NCBI RefSeq assembly: GCF_011516885.1
Contig: NZ_WOTD01000020.1
Coordinates: 1 to 45,849, forward strand
Reading direction: 5' to 3'
Length of the DNA: 45,849 nt
Source: Acetobacter lambici
GTDB taxonomy: Bacteria > Pseudomonadota > Alphaproteobacteria > Acetobacterales > Acetobacteraceae
Shown here: piece after piece, positions 16,242 to 25,817 of the stretch
Layout: every line of letters begins with the position of its first letter
Position numbering within the stretch: the first letter of the stretch is position 1
The notes under the pieces: model-generated
Database searches by the model: none
Told to the model about the DNA's origin: nothing
What the model saw: only the letters and a program-made list of their open reading frames with translations
Made by a program: the position numbers and the translations under genes

Positions 16242-18494
16242 CTACTGCGTGGCCGGATGGACGGAAACCGGGACCATAGGCCGTGCCAGATCTTCGGGGA
16301 GTTGAATGGGGCCGTGATCATGGAAAAAGCCGGGGACCGAGAGAATAATGTTGGCCGCCTGCTCAAGGCAGGACAGGGTGCGGTCGCGGGTAAGGGATAA
16401 CCCGGCCTCCTGCGTTGGAATGGTGCGTATGGCCTGCGCGGCATGGCGGAGTGCAAGGGCTGTTGCCGCCGGGTTGTGGCGCAGTTGAGCAAAGGCGTTA
16501 AAGGCGTTTGCCAGTGCGGCATGGGCCTGCGGGTCCAGCGTTGCGTGGGCCGCGTTCCATTTAAGCCGCACAATCAGCCTGCCAAGAGAGAGCGAGGCAA
16601 AGGCCGCATCCGTATAACCCTGCCGGTCCACGCTGGTTGTAATAAAGGACAGGCGCATCATCAGGCGGGAGATTTTTTGCAGTTGCATGCCCTCCCACGC
16701 CACCCATGGTTCGGTACGGCCATAGGGTGTGCGCGCCAGTTTTTGAAGACTGCGGGTGAGCGATGTGACCAGCCGTGCTGCATCCAACCTGTGATCGGCA
16801 GGGAGAATAACCCGAAAAACAATGGCCAGCAGGGCGCAGGCAGCCAGCATGCTCATCCAGTTGTTGGTCAGGGTCAGGTCATCATAAACAATCGGGTTAT
16901 CGACCGAGAGCATCATGGTAAAAAACACGGCATAACCAAACGCACCAATGCTGTAGCGCGGGTGGAACTGCAACCATACCCCCGGTAGCAGGAACAGGCA
17001 GAGGCTCAGCCAGAGCAGGGGGTAACCATCTATGCGTGGCAGGGCCAGCGCATGGCACAAAAAACCCATGGGAATGGCCAGTACGGTGCCAGTCGCCATC
17101 ATGGGGCTGGCCTTGGCGGCAGAAGGGGTGGTGGATAAAAGGCTGGATGCGGCAACGGTATAAATGATCAGCAGCGGGCCTGCGCTCCAGTGCAGAACAT
17201 ACCATAACATGCCTGCCAGCAGGGCAATAAAGCCCCCACGCACGCCGTTACGCAGGGCGGTTGGCCATTCCAGATAAGGCTGGATGTTGGCCTGCGTGCG
17301 GTCCGGGCGCAGGCTGGTCAGGTCATGCAGGGCCAGATCCATCTGCACCAGTGCATCACGCGTGTTGTCCAGTGCGGCCAGTGTGGTGGTGCTGGTGGTC
17401 TGGCGGGCAAGCTGTTCGAGCGTTTTAAGTGCGTCATGCAGGCAGGTGGAAAGCGGGGTGGCGTTTGTCAGCCAGTCGGGGTGTTCGGTCAGTTCCAGTA
17501 TCTGGCCCAGAGTTTGGGCAACCAGCAGGTGTACGGCACGCGTTTCCTCCACCCCGGAGGAGAAGGTCAGCCAGTAGGGGTGGTAGCTTACAATCAGCCC
17601 TGTCAGGCGGCTCAGACACAGGCGCAGATTGCGCACGCGGTTTTGCATGTCCGGGTCGTCTGCTGCGGCAAATTCTATGGCGGGGGTCAGGCCGCTCATG
17701 TTGGCCAGCAACTTGCTGCGGCTATCATAGATCGGTGAGCCAAAACCACGAAAAGCCGCGTTCGCGCTTTGGGCTTTCTGCTCCTGTTTTTCCAGTGTGC
17801 TGGTAACTGTGGCATCCAGCGCCTCGGGAGTGGCGCGTTCGCTTTCGGCTTTATGAAAAGTTCTGGCGTGCAGAACCGTGTCCCTGAACGCCTGCCCGAG
17901 TTTGTGCAGGACCGTGCTGGGCCTGCGCGGAGAGGTGACCATAAACACACAGGCCGTGACCACAATGCCCGTTGCCACCACGGACAGGCGGCTCATGGCG
18001 GATAGAAAAATACCGTCGGGGTTGGCAAAGGCGGGTGCTGCAATAATAACAATGGTGTACCCGGTCAGCACGGCCGCATAGGCGCGGAAAAACCGCAAAA
18101 ACGTGGCCACCATACAGGCCAGCCCCACAAAAACGGATAACACCGCAAAATACAGGACGGGTGACTGCACAAAAACAGCCATAACCCCAACACTGATCGC
18201 AGCCCCGATCAGGGTGCCAACAATACGCCACACACTTTTGGAAACCATGGCCCCAACCGTGGGGTTGGAGACAATAAGCACTGTTGTTGCCGCACTGAGC
18301 GGGGACTGGAGCTGAAAAACAAAGGCCAGAAAAAGCGCAATCCCAATGGAAAGGAAAACCCGCATGGTGTAGCCCGCCGTGGCCACAAAGCCATTCCAGC
18401 GGGCGTCATCCGCAAAAAGTGCTGGCGCAACACGGTTGTTCACCCATTGCAGGAACGGACCGGGCAGGGCGGACAGGTCAGAGCGTGTGGGCAT
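16242..18494 (-). CDS. FUSC-family efflux protein (AaeB-like)
   Basis: This predicted inner-membrane exporter of aromatic acids or other weak acids has 750 residues from ATG 18494. The organisation is typical of the family: about six hydrophobic helices near the N-terminus (about 27-190), a long soluble middle region, a second helix cluster (about 400-540), and a cytoplasmic tail. Starting at 18494 overlaps the marR gene by 17 bases; the frame continues upstream, but that would extend it through marR. No AaeA-type membrane fusion protein or outer-membrane factor is adjacent, so partners are unknown. The upstream MarR regulator probably controls it. Confidence 0.82.
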   Translation of the reverse strand: MPTRSDLSALPGPFLQWVNNRVAPALFADDARWNGFVATAGYTMRVFLSIGIALFLAFVFQLQSPLSAATTVLIVSNPTVGAMVSKSVWRIVGTLIGAAISVGVMAVFVQSPVLYFAVLSVFVGLACMVATFLRFFRAYAAVLTGYTIVIIAAPAFANPDGIFLSAMSRLSVVATGIVVTACVFMVTSPRRPSTVLHKLGQAFRDTVLHARTFHKAESERATPEALDATVTSTLEKQEQKAQSANAAFRGFGSPIYDSRSKLLANMSGLTPAIEFAAADDPDMQNRVRNLRLCLSRLTGLIVSYHPYWLTFSSGVEETRAVHLLVAQTLGQILELTEHPDWLTNATPLSTCLHDALKTLEQLARQTTSTTTLAALDNTRDALVQMDLALHDLTSLRPDRTQANIQPYLEWPTALRNGVRGGFIALLAGMLWYVLHWSAGPLLIIYTVAASSLLSTTPSAAKASPMMATGTVLAIPMGFLCHALALPRIDGYPLLWLSLCLFLLPGVWLQFHPRYSIGAFGYAVFFTMMLSVDNPIVYDDLTLTNNWMSMLAACALLAIVFRVILPADHRLDAARLVTSLTRSLQKLARTPYGRTEPWVAWEGMQLQKISRLMMRLSFITTSVDRQGYTDAAFASLSLGRLIVRLKWNAAHATLDPQAHAALANAFNAFAQLRHNPAATALALRHAAQAIRTIPTQEAGLSLTRDRTLSCLEQAANIILSVPGFFHDHGPIQLPEDLARPMVPVSVHPATQ

Positions 18495-18960
18495 GGTGCG
18501 CTTCGAGCAGGGTGGAAAGGGGATGGGCGAGCGTATCGGCCTGAACGGGCGGTAGGGCACGCCGAATGTCTTGCTCCAGTTCGGCTGCAATGTTGTGGAA
18601 CAGCCTGCACTGCTCCTGTCCGGCATCTGTCAGGAACAGGCGTTTGGCGCGGCGGTCCTGCGTATCGGGCTGGCGGGTGATGAGGTTCTGTTTTTCCAGC
18701 AGGTCCAGAACACGCACCAATGCCGAGCAGTCTATGTTCATGGTCTGGGCCAGATTGCGCTGGGTGGCGCCTTCGGGCAGCATCCGCAGGTAGGCCATGG
18801 GGCGCATGACGGCCAGAGTCATGCCATGCGGGCGCAAGGCCCGGTCCAGACGTGTGCGCCATAGCGTTGCCAGTCGCATAACCCGGAAGGTGAGCGCCAT
18901 ACCGGGAAAATACGTCTCATCCAGTGTTGCTGCGTTGCGCCGGTCAGTCATGCGGTCCAT
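18478..18960 (-). CDS. MarR-family transcriptional regulator
   Basis: This winged-helix regulator has 160 residues: a dimerisation helix, then the DNA-binding domain (GATQRNLAQTMNIDCSALVRVLDLLEKQNLI) and the wing with the MarR signature DTQDRRAKRLFLT. Such proteins usually repress an adjacent efflux gene until a phenolic or acid ligand binds, which fits the overlapping FUSC gene downstream. The imperfect palindrome at 18975-18996 directly upstream is a candidate operator. ATG 18960 and ATG 18951 are both possible starts. Confidence 0.9.
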   Translation of the reverse strand: MDRMTDRRNAATLDETYFPGMALTFRVMRLATLWRTRLDRALRPHGMTLAVMRPMAYLRMLPEGATQRNLAQTMNIDCSALVRVLDLLEKQNLITRQPDTQDRRAKRLFLTDAGQEQCRLFHNIAAELEQDIRRALPPVQADTLAHPLSTLLEAHHAHTL

Positions 18961-18974
18961 TAAATTAGTGTCAT

Positions 18975-18996
18975 TATAGTTGATATAAAAACTATA
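18975..18996. promoter_or_regulatory. Candidate MarR operator
   Basis: tatagtt (18975-18981) and aactata (18990-18996) are 7-base inverted arms with 8 bases between them, 15 bases upstream of the marR start. The size and place suit a MarR dimer site. Confidence 0.5.
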
Positions 18997-19139
18997 TGCG
19001 CAAAATAGGACAACCCTCCGTATGGGTCAATCATGTTCCGCACCCCATAGTGCTAACCAGCTTGGCTTATGCGCCGCAGGTATGGCCTGCCACATTGGTG
19101 CATAGCTTGAACCGGCGCGGTTTTTGTGCGCATCATGCA

Positions 19140-19354
19140 CACACTTGATGGTGCCCCCTGATGGGGGGTGAAAAGGGAAGATCGGTGCAAAACCGTCGCT
19201 GCCCCCGCAACTGTAAGTACCCATCACGTTTCGCTCAGGTTTTGCCTGAGGAGCAGCCACTGGTTCTGCCATGGAATCGGGAAGGCACGGAACGGCGCTC
19301 TGCACCAGCCAAAGGCCGGGGCAGGCAGGGTACAAGCCAGGAGACCTGCCATCA
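19140..19354 (+). promoter_or_regulatory. Cobalamin (AdoCbl) riboswitch
   Basis: The sequence follows the class I cobalamin riboswitch order. It has a gatggtgcc start, gaaaagggaa, cggtgcaaaaccg, and the ctgcccccgcaactgtaa core near 19199-19216. gccactg then lies near 19255, a ggaatcgggaaggc segment follows, and the B12 box agccaggagacctgcc is at 19335-19350. It opens the plus-strand cobalamin transcript, so adenosylcobalamin should turn down DUF1636-cobW-cobN and following genes. No second copy is seen before the divergent late-step genes. Confidence 0.93.
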
Positions 19355-19543
19355 CAAGTCTATAGGGCTGTTCCTTGGGGAATGGCTGCGTTCTGGCGTT
19401 GTTTGCTGGCGGGGTGCCCGGCGGGCACGAATGCACCGGATGGTGCGTTTTCTTTGCCATATGCGTGGCAGAGGGCTGGTTGTTACTGCCCCCATGCCTG
19501 CCATTGTCCCGCCTTGTGGAACAATGGCCTGTTGGAAAGACGC
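19355..19543 (+). other. Leader between riboswitch and first gene
   Basis: About 190 bases separate the B12 box from the first good start codon. A hairpin, ccattgt (19501-19507) with acaatgg (19521-19527), ends shortly before the GGAAAG ribosome binding site. A frame from 19382 runs into the DUF1636 gene and could give a longer protein, but it has no clear ribosome binding site. The leader may carry the riboswitch expression platform. Confidence 0.45.
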
Positions 19544-19984
19544 ATGACTGCGGAACACGCCTCGCCTTCTCCTCCCGATAATTCGGCATATGCCGGGCCA
19601 CCTGTGCTGCATGTGTGCGTTACGTGCAGGCGGGGCGGGCCTGCCATGGACTGCCCGCCGGGCGCGCAACTGCTTGAACGCCTGCAAGGCCTGCTGGATG
19701 CGGAACATCTGGCGGGGCTGGCACCATCGGCCTCTGTGCGGCCAGTGGCCTGCCTAGCCGCGTGTGACCGGGGCTGTACGGCGGCCATAGCCATGCCAGG
19801 GCGCTGGACATGGCTGCTTGGCCACCTAGGGGAGGAAAAGGCGGAAGATATTCTGGCCTATGCCCGCCTGTATGCGGCTTCCGCCAAAGGGACCGTCATG
19901 CCGTCGCGCCGCCCGGAATCGTTGGCCAATATGGTGCAGGGGCGTGTGCCCGCAATACTTTATAATGAACAGGAAAAACCATGA
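19544..19984 (+). CDS. DUF1636 predicted metal-binding protein
   Basis: This 146-residue protein has a thioredoxin-like ferredoxin layout: VLHVCVTCRRG with Cys25 and Cys28, then CLAACDRGC with Cys70, Cys74 and Cys78, which could hold a 2Fe-2S cluster or a metal ion. I assign DUF1636 from this cysteine pattern and the neighbours; family members are often found with cobalt or cobalamin genes. It is the first gene after the riboswitch, and its TGA overlaps the cobW ATG (ATGA). A role in cobalt supply with CobW is plausible, but it is an inference. Confidence 0.75.
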   Translation: MTAEHASPSPPDNSAYAGPPVLHVCVTCRRGGPAMDCPPGAQLLERLQGLLDAEHLAGLAPSASVRPVACLAACDRGCTAAIAMPGRWTWLLGHLGEEKAEDILAYARLYAASAKGTVMPSRRPESLANMVQGRVPAILYNEQEKP

Positions 19985-21033
19985 CCGCTGCCAGAACACG
20001 TGTGCCCGTAACCATTATCACCGGGTTTTTGGGGGCTGGTAAAACCACCCTGCTCCGGCATCTGCTCAGCCGCGCGCAGGGGCACCGCATTGCCGTGGTG
20101 GTCAACGAGTTCGGATCCCTCGGCATTGATGGCGAAATCCTGCGGGGCTGCGGAGTGGAGGGCTGCCGCGAGGAAGATATTGTCGAACTGACCAATGGCT
20201 GCCTGTGCTGCACCGTGGCGGATGACTTTTTGCCCACCATGGAAGCCTTACTGGACCGGGCCGATCCACCCGAACATGTGGTGATCGAAACATCAGGTCT
20301 GGCCCTGCCCAAGCCCCTGCTCAAAGCCTTTGGCTGGCCCACGGTGCGCAACCGCATGACCGTGGATGGTGTTGTTGCCGTGGTGGACGCACCCGCCGTA
20401 GCTGCCGGGCGCTTTGCGGATGACCCGCAGGCAGTGGAAGCACAGCGGGCCGAGGACCCCTCCTTGGACCATGACAACCCGTTGGCCGAAGTGTTCGAAG
20501 ATCAGATTAATGCCGCCGATCTGGTTGTTCTGAACAAGACGGACTTGCTGGATGCAGCACAGCTTGCAGCCGTTGAGCAGGATATTCGCGACCATGCTCC
20601 CCGGCCCATACAGATTGTGCGGGCAATGGAAGGCAAGGTGGACCCCGCCGTGCTACTGGGTATTGGTGCCGCAGCCGAGAGCGATCTTGCGACCCGTCCC
20701 TCCCACCATGATGCAGAGGACGGTGAGCACGAACATGATGATTTTGAAAGCTTTGTGGTTGCCGTGCCAGAGCAGCGGAGCGTTGATGAGTTCCTGACCA
20801 CCTTGCAAAATACCGCGCGCAGCTTTGATGTACTGCGCATGAAGGGGTTTGCGGCCGTAGCAGGCAAACCCATGCGGCTGGCGGTGCAGGGGGTGGGGAG
20901 CCGCTTCAGGCACGAATTTGACCGGCCTCTGGCAGCAACGGAAGAGCGCACGGGCCGCATTGTGGTCATCGGCCAGAAAGGGCTTGATGCAACGGCTATT
21001 GCCACTGCTCTTGCTGGCCATTTGGCTACGTAA
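19981..21033 (+). CDS. cobW: CobW GTPase (COG0523 metallochaperone)
   Basis: This G3E-family GTPase is thought to deliver cobalt to the cobaltochelatase. The 350-residue protein has the P-loop GFLGAGKTT (about 15-23), the metal motif CLCC (about 74-77), a switch region ETSG (about 103-106), NKTD (about 185-188), and a His/Asp-rich stretch (about 241-254) before the C-terminal CobW_C domain. It overlaps DUF1636 upstream by 4 bases and sits directly before cobN, the usual CobW-CobN arrangement. Related GTPases (ZigA/YeiR) serve zinc, but the riboswitch and neighbours point to cobalt. Confidence 0.93.
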   Translation: MTAARTRVPVTIITGFLGAGKTTLLRHLLSRAQGHRIAVVVNEFGSLGIDGEILRGCGVEGCREEDIVELTNGCLCCTVADDFLPTMEALLDRADPPEHVVIETSGLALPKPLLKAFGWPTVRNRMTVDGVVAVVDAPAVAAGRFADDPQAVEAQRAEDPSLDHDNPLAEVFEDQINAADLVVLNKTDLLDAAQLAAVEQDIRDHAPRPIQIVRAMEGKVDPAVLLGIGAAAESDLATRPSHHDAEDGEHEHDDFESFVVAVPEQRSVDEFLTTLQNTARSFDVLRMKGFAAVAGKPMRLAVQGVGSRFRHEFDRPLAATEERTGRIVVIGQKGLDATAIATALAGHLAT

Positions 21034-21044
21034 GGGGGCCGGGC

Positions 21045-24000
21045 ATGCACCTTCTGGTCCGCGAAAACCGGACGCTGGATGAACAGGACACCGCCGAGGA
21101 TCTGGGGCTACCCGGTGCGGATATTGTTGTCCTGTCCTTTACAGAGAGCGATCTGCTGGGGCTGCGCCACGCAGAGCGGCAGATACGTGCCAAAGAAGGG
21201 CATGCCTCCCTACCTTCCGCGCAGGTGACAAACCTTGCCCGCCTGCGGCACCCCATGTCGATCGACCTGTATGTGGAAAGTACATTGCAGGGGGCCAGAT
21301 GTGTGGTGGTGCGCCTGCTGGGTGGGGTGGACTACTGGCGCTACGGGGCGGAGGAACTGGCCGTCTGGGCGCGTGAGCAGAATGTGCCCGTAGTGTTTTT
21401 GCCCGGTCATACAGGGAGTGGAAGCGTAGGGCAGTCCGTAGGGGCGGAGGTGGATGACACCCGTCTGGCGGACTTGTCGTACGGTGTGCAGGCAGTACAG
21501 CGCCAGCGCCTGAACGGTTTTTTTGCTTATGGCGGGCCAAACAACATGGCCGCCGCCCTGCGTCTCATGGCAGTCCTTGCCGGACGTGGGGAGGATGATG
21601 GCGTACAGCCAGAGCCTCTGCCCGCATGGGGTGTCTATCGCTCTTACCCCGCGCCGCAGGGGAGTGATGGCTGTTCGGCAGTTTTGGTATTTTACCGCGC
21701 GCATCTGCAGGCATCGGACATGGCTGGGCTGGAACGGCTGGCCGAGGTTCTGGCCTGGCAGGGCAGCCGCGTGACGTTGCTGTTTGTGACGTCTCTTAAG
21801 GACAAGAACGTAGCGGAGGGCGTGGCCGGGTATCTGCGCCGTGCAAAGCCCGATGTGGTGTTGAACGCCACCTGCTTTTCCGCGCGGGGGGCGCAGGGGT
21901 TCTCTGCGCTGGATGGGGCGGATGCGCCTGTGTTGCAGGTGTTGCAGCCGGGCAGCACGCAGGCTTTGTGGGCCAGTAGCGCGCGTGGGCTGGGGCGTTC
22001 GGACCTTGCCATGCAGGTGGTGTTGCCCGAACTGGATGGCACAATCGCTACATTTCCCATTTCCTTCCGTCAGGAGGAGGCACCGGGGTTACCAGCGCAG
22101 CGTGTGGCGTATGAGGGGGGTATTACCATGGTGGCGGCACGGGCCATGGCATGGGCACGGTTGCGCAAAAAAACCGTGGAGCAAAAGCAGGTTGGGATTG
22201 TGCTCTCGGATTACCCCGGCGCGGGTCTGGAGCAGGCGGGTGCTCATGTGGCTCACGCAGTTGGTCTGGACGGGTTTGCCAGCCTGCACAACATCGTGCA
22301 GCACATGCAAAAACAGGGGTATTGGGTAGGTGGGTCACCGGTGCCAACGGTGCAGGAACTGACCCGCCTTATGGCCCACCAGCCTGCGCAGGTGGTTTTG
22401 TCTGTGGCTGACTATAAAGCGCTGTGTGCCGGGCTGGATACGGATTTTATGGCGTCCGTTACAAAGGCATGGGGCCAGCCCGAGCAGGATGGCGCGGTAA
22501 AGGATGGAGCATTCCACCTGCGTTTTGCCGTTTTGGGTCACATAATCCTTGCCGTGCAGCCTGACCGGGGAAAAGTGGCTGAGCGCAAAGCCACCTACCA
22601 TGACCCGGATATTCCCCCATGCCACGCCTATGTGGCGTTTTACCTGTGGTTGCGCTGCGTTAAAAAACTGGACGCACTGGTTCATCTGGGCACGCATGGC
22701 ACGCTGGAATGGCTTCCGGGCAAGGCAACGGCTCTTTCCCCAAGCTGTGCGCCTGCTGTGCTTACGGGGAACATGCCGGTTATTTACCCCTTTATTGTGA
22801 ACAATCCGGGGGAGGCGGCTGCTGCCCGCAGGCGTCTGGGTGCTGTAACAATCGGGCATATGACGCCCCCTGTCATGCAGACCACCCTGTCGGGCGATAT
22901 GCACGAACTCGAACGTCTGATTGATGAGTACGCGGAAGCCGATGGGCTGGACCCCCGCCGCGGCGCCCTGTTGCGGGCGGATATTCTGGACCGTGCTACC
23001 CGTACGGGTGTGCTGGCCGAAAGTGGTGTGCGACCGGGGGAGTTGGACGAGACCGAGGCACTGGCACGGCTGGATGCGTATTTGTGTGATGTCAAAGACC
23101 TGCAAATTCGTGATGGCCTGCATGTTTTTGGCAAAACCGCACCACATGCCGCTCCCTTGGTCCAGACCATTGCGCAGGCGTGCGGCAGGCAGGAGGACCC
23201 CGCCTTTGTGGCCGATGTGACCCAGCGCATAAACCTGTGTGGCACGGCGGAAATGCATGCCCTGCTGGCCGCCCTTGCCGGGCGGCCGGTAGCCGCGGGG
23301 CCTGCGGGTGCGCCCACACGCGGGCGTATTGATGTGCTGCCAACCGGGCGTAATCTTTTTACAGTGGACCCGCGCGCCCTGCCCACACCCTCCGCCGTGG
23401 TGCTGGCGACCCGGATGGAGCAGTTGCTGCTCACCCGCCACTTGCAAGAACATGGCGAACCGCTGATCCGCCTTGTTATGGATATGTGGGGTTCGGCCAG
23501 CCTGCGCACGGGGGGGGAGGATCTGGCGTTGGCCCTGCGCCTGATGGGGGTGGAAGTGCAACGGGCCGCGGGTACGGGCCATGTTTGTGGGTTTGAGGTC
23601 ATTCCTCTGCCAGTGCTCGACCGCCCTAGGGTGGATGTCACGCTCCGTATTTCCGGCCTGTTCCGGGATGCCTTTGCCGACCAGATTGCCCTGTTCGATC
23701 AGGCGGTCAGCGCCGTGGCGGCCCGGCGTGAGCCAGAGGAGTGGAATCCCCTTGCCGCACAGGCCAGAGGGCTGGAAGGCGAGGCGCTCAAACGCGCAAC
23801 CGCGCGTATTTTTGGGGCTGCAACCGGAGCTTACGGCACAGGGGTTGAGGAGCATCTGCTCCACGGCACATGGGACAGGCAGGAAGATCTGGCCGCTGCA
23901 TGGCTGGAAGGCTCGGCATGGATGTATGGCGGCGGGCGGGACGGCACACAGGATAAGGCCGCTTTGTCCACCCTGCTGGGCCGGGCCGAAACCGTTTTGC

Positions 24001-24488
24001 ATGTGCAGGACAATGCCGAGACCGATCTGCTGGAAAGCCCCGACATTGCCGCGCATGAAGGCGGGCTGGCCGCCGCCTCGCATATGGCTGGTGGTGCGCC
24101 ATCCGTTCTGCATGGTGATACGTCGCGCCCACAGGCTCCCCGTCTGCGCGCGACAGCGGATGAGGTGGCGCGTATTGTGCGCGGGCGTCTGGCCAACCCG
24201 CAATGGATAGAGGGCATGCAACAGCATGGCTACGCTGGTGCGGCCGAACTGGCGCGTGGGCTGGATGCACTGCACGGCTTTGCCGCCACCATGCCCCAGC
24301 GCTTTGACCTGCAGTTTGATCTGGTGTTTGCCGCAACACTGGGCAATGCGGCGTGTGATGCGTTTTTGCGCCACGCCAACCCTGCCGCAAGGGAGGCCAT
24401 GCGCCAGCGCTTTGCCGAGGCCATGCGGCGTGGCCTGTGGCACCCGCGTGGCAACAGCGTTGCCTGTGTGCTCGATGGGGATGAATAA
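21045..24488 (+). CDS. cobN: Aerobic cobaltochelatase subunit CobN
   Basis: This large subunit binds hydrogenobyrinic acid a,c-diamide and inserts cobalt using ATP supplied by the CobS/CobT AAA partners. The protein has 1147 residues; family members are usually about 1200-1300. The conserved HLGTHGTLEWLPGK motif falls near residues 546-559, and many conserved segments continue to the C-terminus (DMWGSASLRTGG, ENEWNP-like EEWNPL). ATG 21045 follows an AAGGGGG ribosome binding site and is 11 bases after cobW. The CobST chelatase partners are not in this window. Confidence 0.93.
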   Translation: MHLLVRENRTLDEQDTAEDLGLPGADIVVLSFTESDLLGLRHAERQIRAKEGHASLPSAQVTNLARLRHPMSIDLYVESTLQGARCVVVRLLGGVDYWRYGAEELAVWAREQNVPVVFLPGHTGSGSVGQSVGAEVDDTRLADLSYGVQAVQRQRLNGFFAYGGPNNMAAALRLMAVLAGRGEDDGVQPEPLPAWGVYRSYPAPQGSDGCSAVLVFYRAHLQASDMAGLERLAEVLAWQGSRVTLLFVTSLKDKNVAEGVAGYLRRAKPDVVLNATCFSARGAQGFSALDGADAPVLQVLQPGSTQALWASSARGLGRSDLAMQVVLPELDGTIATFPISFRQEEAPGLPAQRVAYEGGITMVAARAMAWARLRKKTVEQKQVGIVLSDYPGAGLEQAGAHVAHAVGLDGFASLHNIVQHMQKQGYWVGGSPVPTVQELTRLMAHQPAQVVLSVADYKALCAGLDTDFMASVTKAWGQPEQDGAVKDGAFHLRFAVLGHIILAVQPDRGKVAERKATYHDPDIPPCHAYVAFYLWLRCVKKLDALVHLGTHGTLEWLPGKATALSPSCAPAVLTGNMPVIYPFIVNNPGEAAAARRRLGAVTIGHMTPPVMQTTLSGDMHELERLIDEYAEADGLDPRRGALLRADILDRATRTGVLAESGVRPGELDETEALARLDAYLCDVKDLQIRDGLHVFGKTAPHAAPLVQTIAQACGRQEDPAFVADVTQRINLCGTAEMHALLAALAGRPVAAGPAGAPTRGRIDVLPTGRNLFTVDPRALPTPSAVVLATRMEQLLLTRHLQEHGEPLIRLVMDMWGSASLRTGGEDLALALRLMGVEVQRAAGTGHVCGFEVIPLPVLDRPRVDVTLRISGLFRDAFADQIALFDQAVSAVAARREPEEWNPLAAQARGLEGEALKRATARIFGAATGAYGTGVEEHLLHGTWDRQEDLAAAWLEGSAWMYGGGRDGTQDKAALSTLLGRAETVLHVQDNAETDLLESPDIAAHEGGLAAASHMAGGAPSVLHGDTSRPQAPRLRATADEVARIVRGRLANPQWIEGMQQHGYAGAAELARGLDALHGFAATMPQRFDLQFDLVFAATLGNAACDAFLRHANPAAREAMRQRFAEAMRRGLWHPRGNSVACVLDGDE

Positions 24489-24491
24489 AGC

Positions 24492-25817
24492 ATGACAACA
24501 CGGGTTCTTATGGTTGCCGCTCCCCGTTCGGGTGGGGGCAAAACAACACTGACACTGGCCCTGCTGGCAGCCTTTGGCAGGCGGGGGTTGCGTGTTGGCG
24601 CGGTCAAAACCGGGCCGGATTACATAGACCCGGCTTTTCATGCCGCCATTACCGGCCGCCCCGGCCTTAATCTGGATAGCTGGTGCATGCCCGATGCCCT
24701 GTTGCACAGCATCATGCATGCTGCGTGCAAGGATGTGGATATTCTGGTCGTGGAATCGGCCATGGGGCTGTTTGATGGTCTCTCCCTGCCCGATGGGCAC
24801 AGGGGTGCTCCCTCCGATATTGCCGCGTTTTTTGATATTCCGGTGCTGCTTGTGCTCGATATGTCAGGGCAGGGGCAGTCCGTGGGGCCGGTTGCCAAGG
24901 GGTTTGCGCAATGGTCGCCCCATGTGCAGGTCAGTGGTGTTGTGCTGAACCGCGTGGCTTCCCCCCGGCATGAACGGCTGGGGCGAGAGGCTGTGCAGGC
25001 AGCGCAGCTACCCGTATATGGTGCGCTCCTGCGGCAGACAGGGCAAACCCTGCCCGAGCGGCATCTGGGGCTTGTGCAGGCGCGTGAGCATGGCAACCTT
25101 GCGGGCTGGCTGGCCGATCTGGCGGACAAAGCCGAACGGGAACTAGATCTGGACGGTATTTTGGCATCTGCCCGGCCTGTTGGCACCGGGCAGGAACCTC
25201 CACTGCCAGCGGGGCTGGTGCCTCCACCGGGGCAGCGGATTGCCGTGGCGGACGATGCGGCTTTTTCCTTCCTGTATGGGCATCTGGCGTTGTTCTGGCG
25301 GCAGGCAGGGGCTGAACTGGTGCCGTTTTCCCCCTTGGCGGATGAAGCGCCAGCCCCCTCCTGCACGGCCTGCTGGTTACCCGGTGGCTACCCCGAACTG
25401 CATGCGGGAACATTGGCGGGAGCCGCCAGTTTTCGCGCAGGGTTGGTGCAATTTGCCCAGACGCGGCCGGTGCATGGTGAATGTGGGGGCTTTATGGTGC
25501 TGGGGCAGGGGCTGGAAGATGCACAGGGCGTGATGCATGGCATGGCAGGTTTGCTTGGCCACACCACGTCTTTTGCGCGGCGCAAGTTGAATCTGGGCTA
25601 CCGGGAGGCCACCCTTTTAAGGAACGGTGTGCTGGGGCCGCGCGGGGCGCGCCTGCGTGGGCATGAGTTCCATTACGCAACAGTGCTGGACGGGGGGCAG
25701 GATGCGCCGCTGGCCAGCCTGTGCTCTGGCATAGGGGAGGAACTGGGCGTTTGTGGTGGCCAGCGCGGATTTGTTTCCGGCTCCTTTTTCCATGTGCTGG
25801 CGAGCATGCCGGGGTAG
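24492..25817 (+). CDS. cobB: (Hydrogeno)cobyrinic acid a,c-diamide synthase
   Basis: This glutamine-dependent enzyme amidates carboxylates a and c of the corrin ring (CobB in Pseudomonas naming, CbiA in anaerobic pathways). The 441-residue protein has an N-terminal P-loop-like ATP site, APRSGGGKTT (about 10-19), followed by KTGPDYIDP. Its C-terminal class I glutamine amidotransferase domain carries the nucleophile Cys331 in HGECGGFM. The start is 3 bases after cobN, with GGGGAT upstream. In the aerobic route this step precedes CobN, so gene order does not follow reaction order. Confidence 0.93.
   Translation: MTTRVLMVAAPRSGGGKTTLTLALLAAFGRRGLRVGAVKTGPDYIDPAFHAAITGRPGLNLDSWCMPDALLHSIMHAACKDVDILVVESAMGLFDGLSLPDGHRGAPSDIAAFFDIPVLLVLDMSGQGQSVGPVAKGFAQWSPHVQVSGVVLNRVASPRHERLGREAVQAAQLPVYGALLRQTGQTLPERHLGLVQAREHGNLAGWLADLADKAERELDLDGILASARPVGTGQEPPLPAGLVPPPGQRIAVADDAAFSFLYGHLALFWRQAGAELVPFSPLADEAPAPSCTACWLPGGYPELHAGTLAGAASFRAGLVQFAQTRPVHGECGGFMVLGQGLEDAQGVMHGMAGLLGHTTSFARRKLNLGYREATLLRNGVLGPRGARLRGHEFHYATVLDGGQDAPLASLCSGIGEELGVCGGQRGFVSGSFFHVLASMPG

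Noticed and set aside
22335..24800. 821-codon minus-strand open frame opposite cobN/cobB
   Set aside because: It lies antisense to well-conserved CobN and CobB; in high-GC DNA such frames arise from codon bias.
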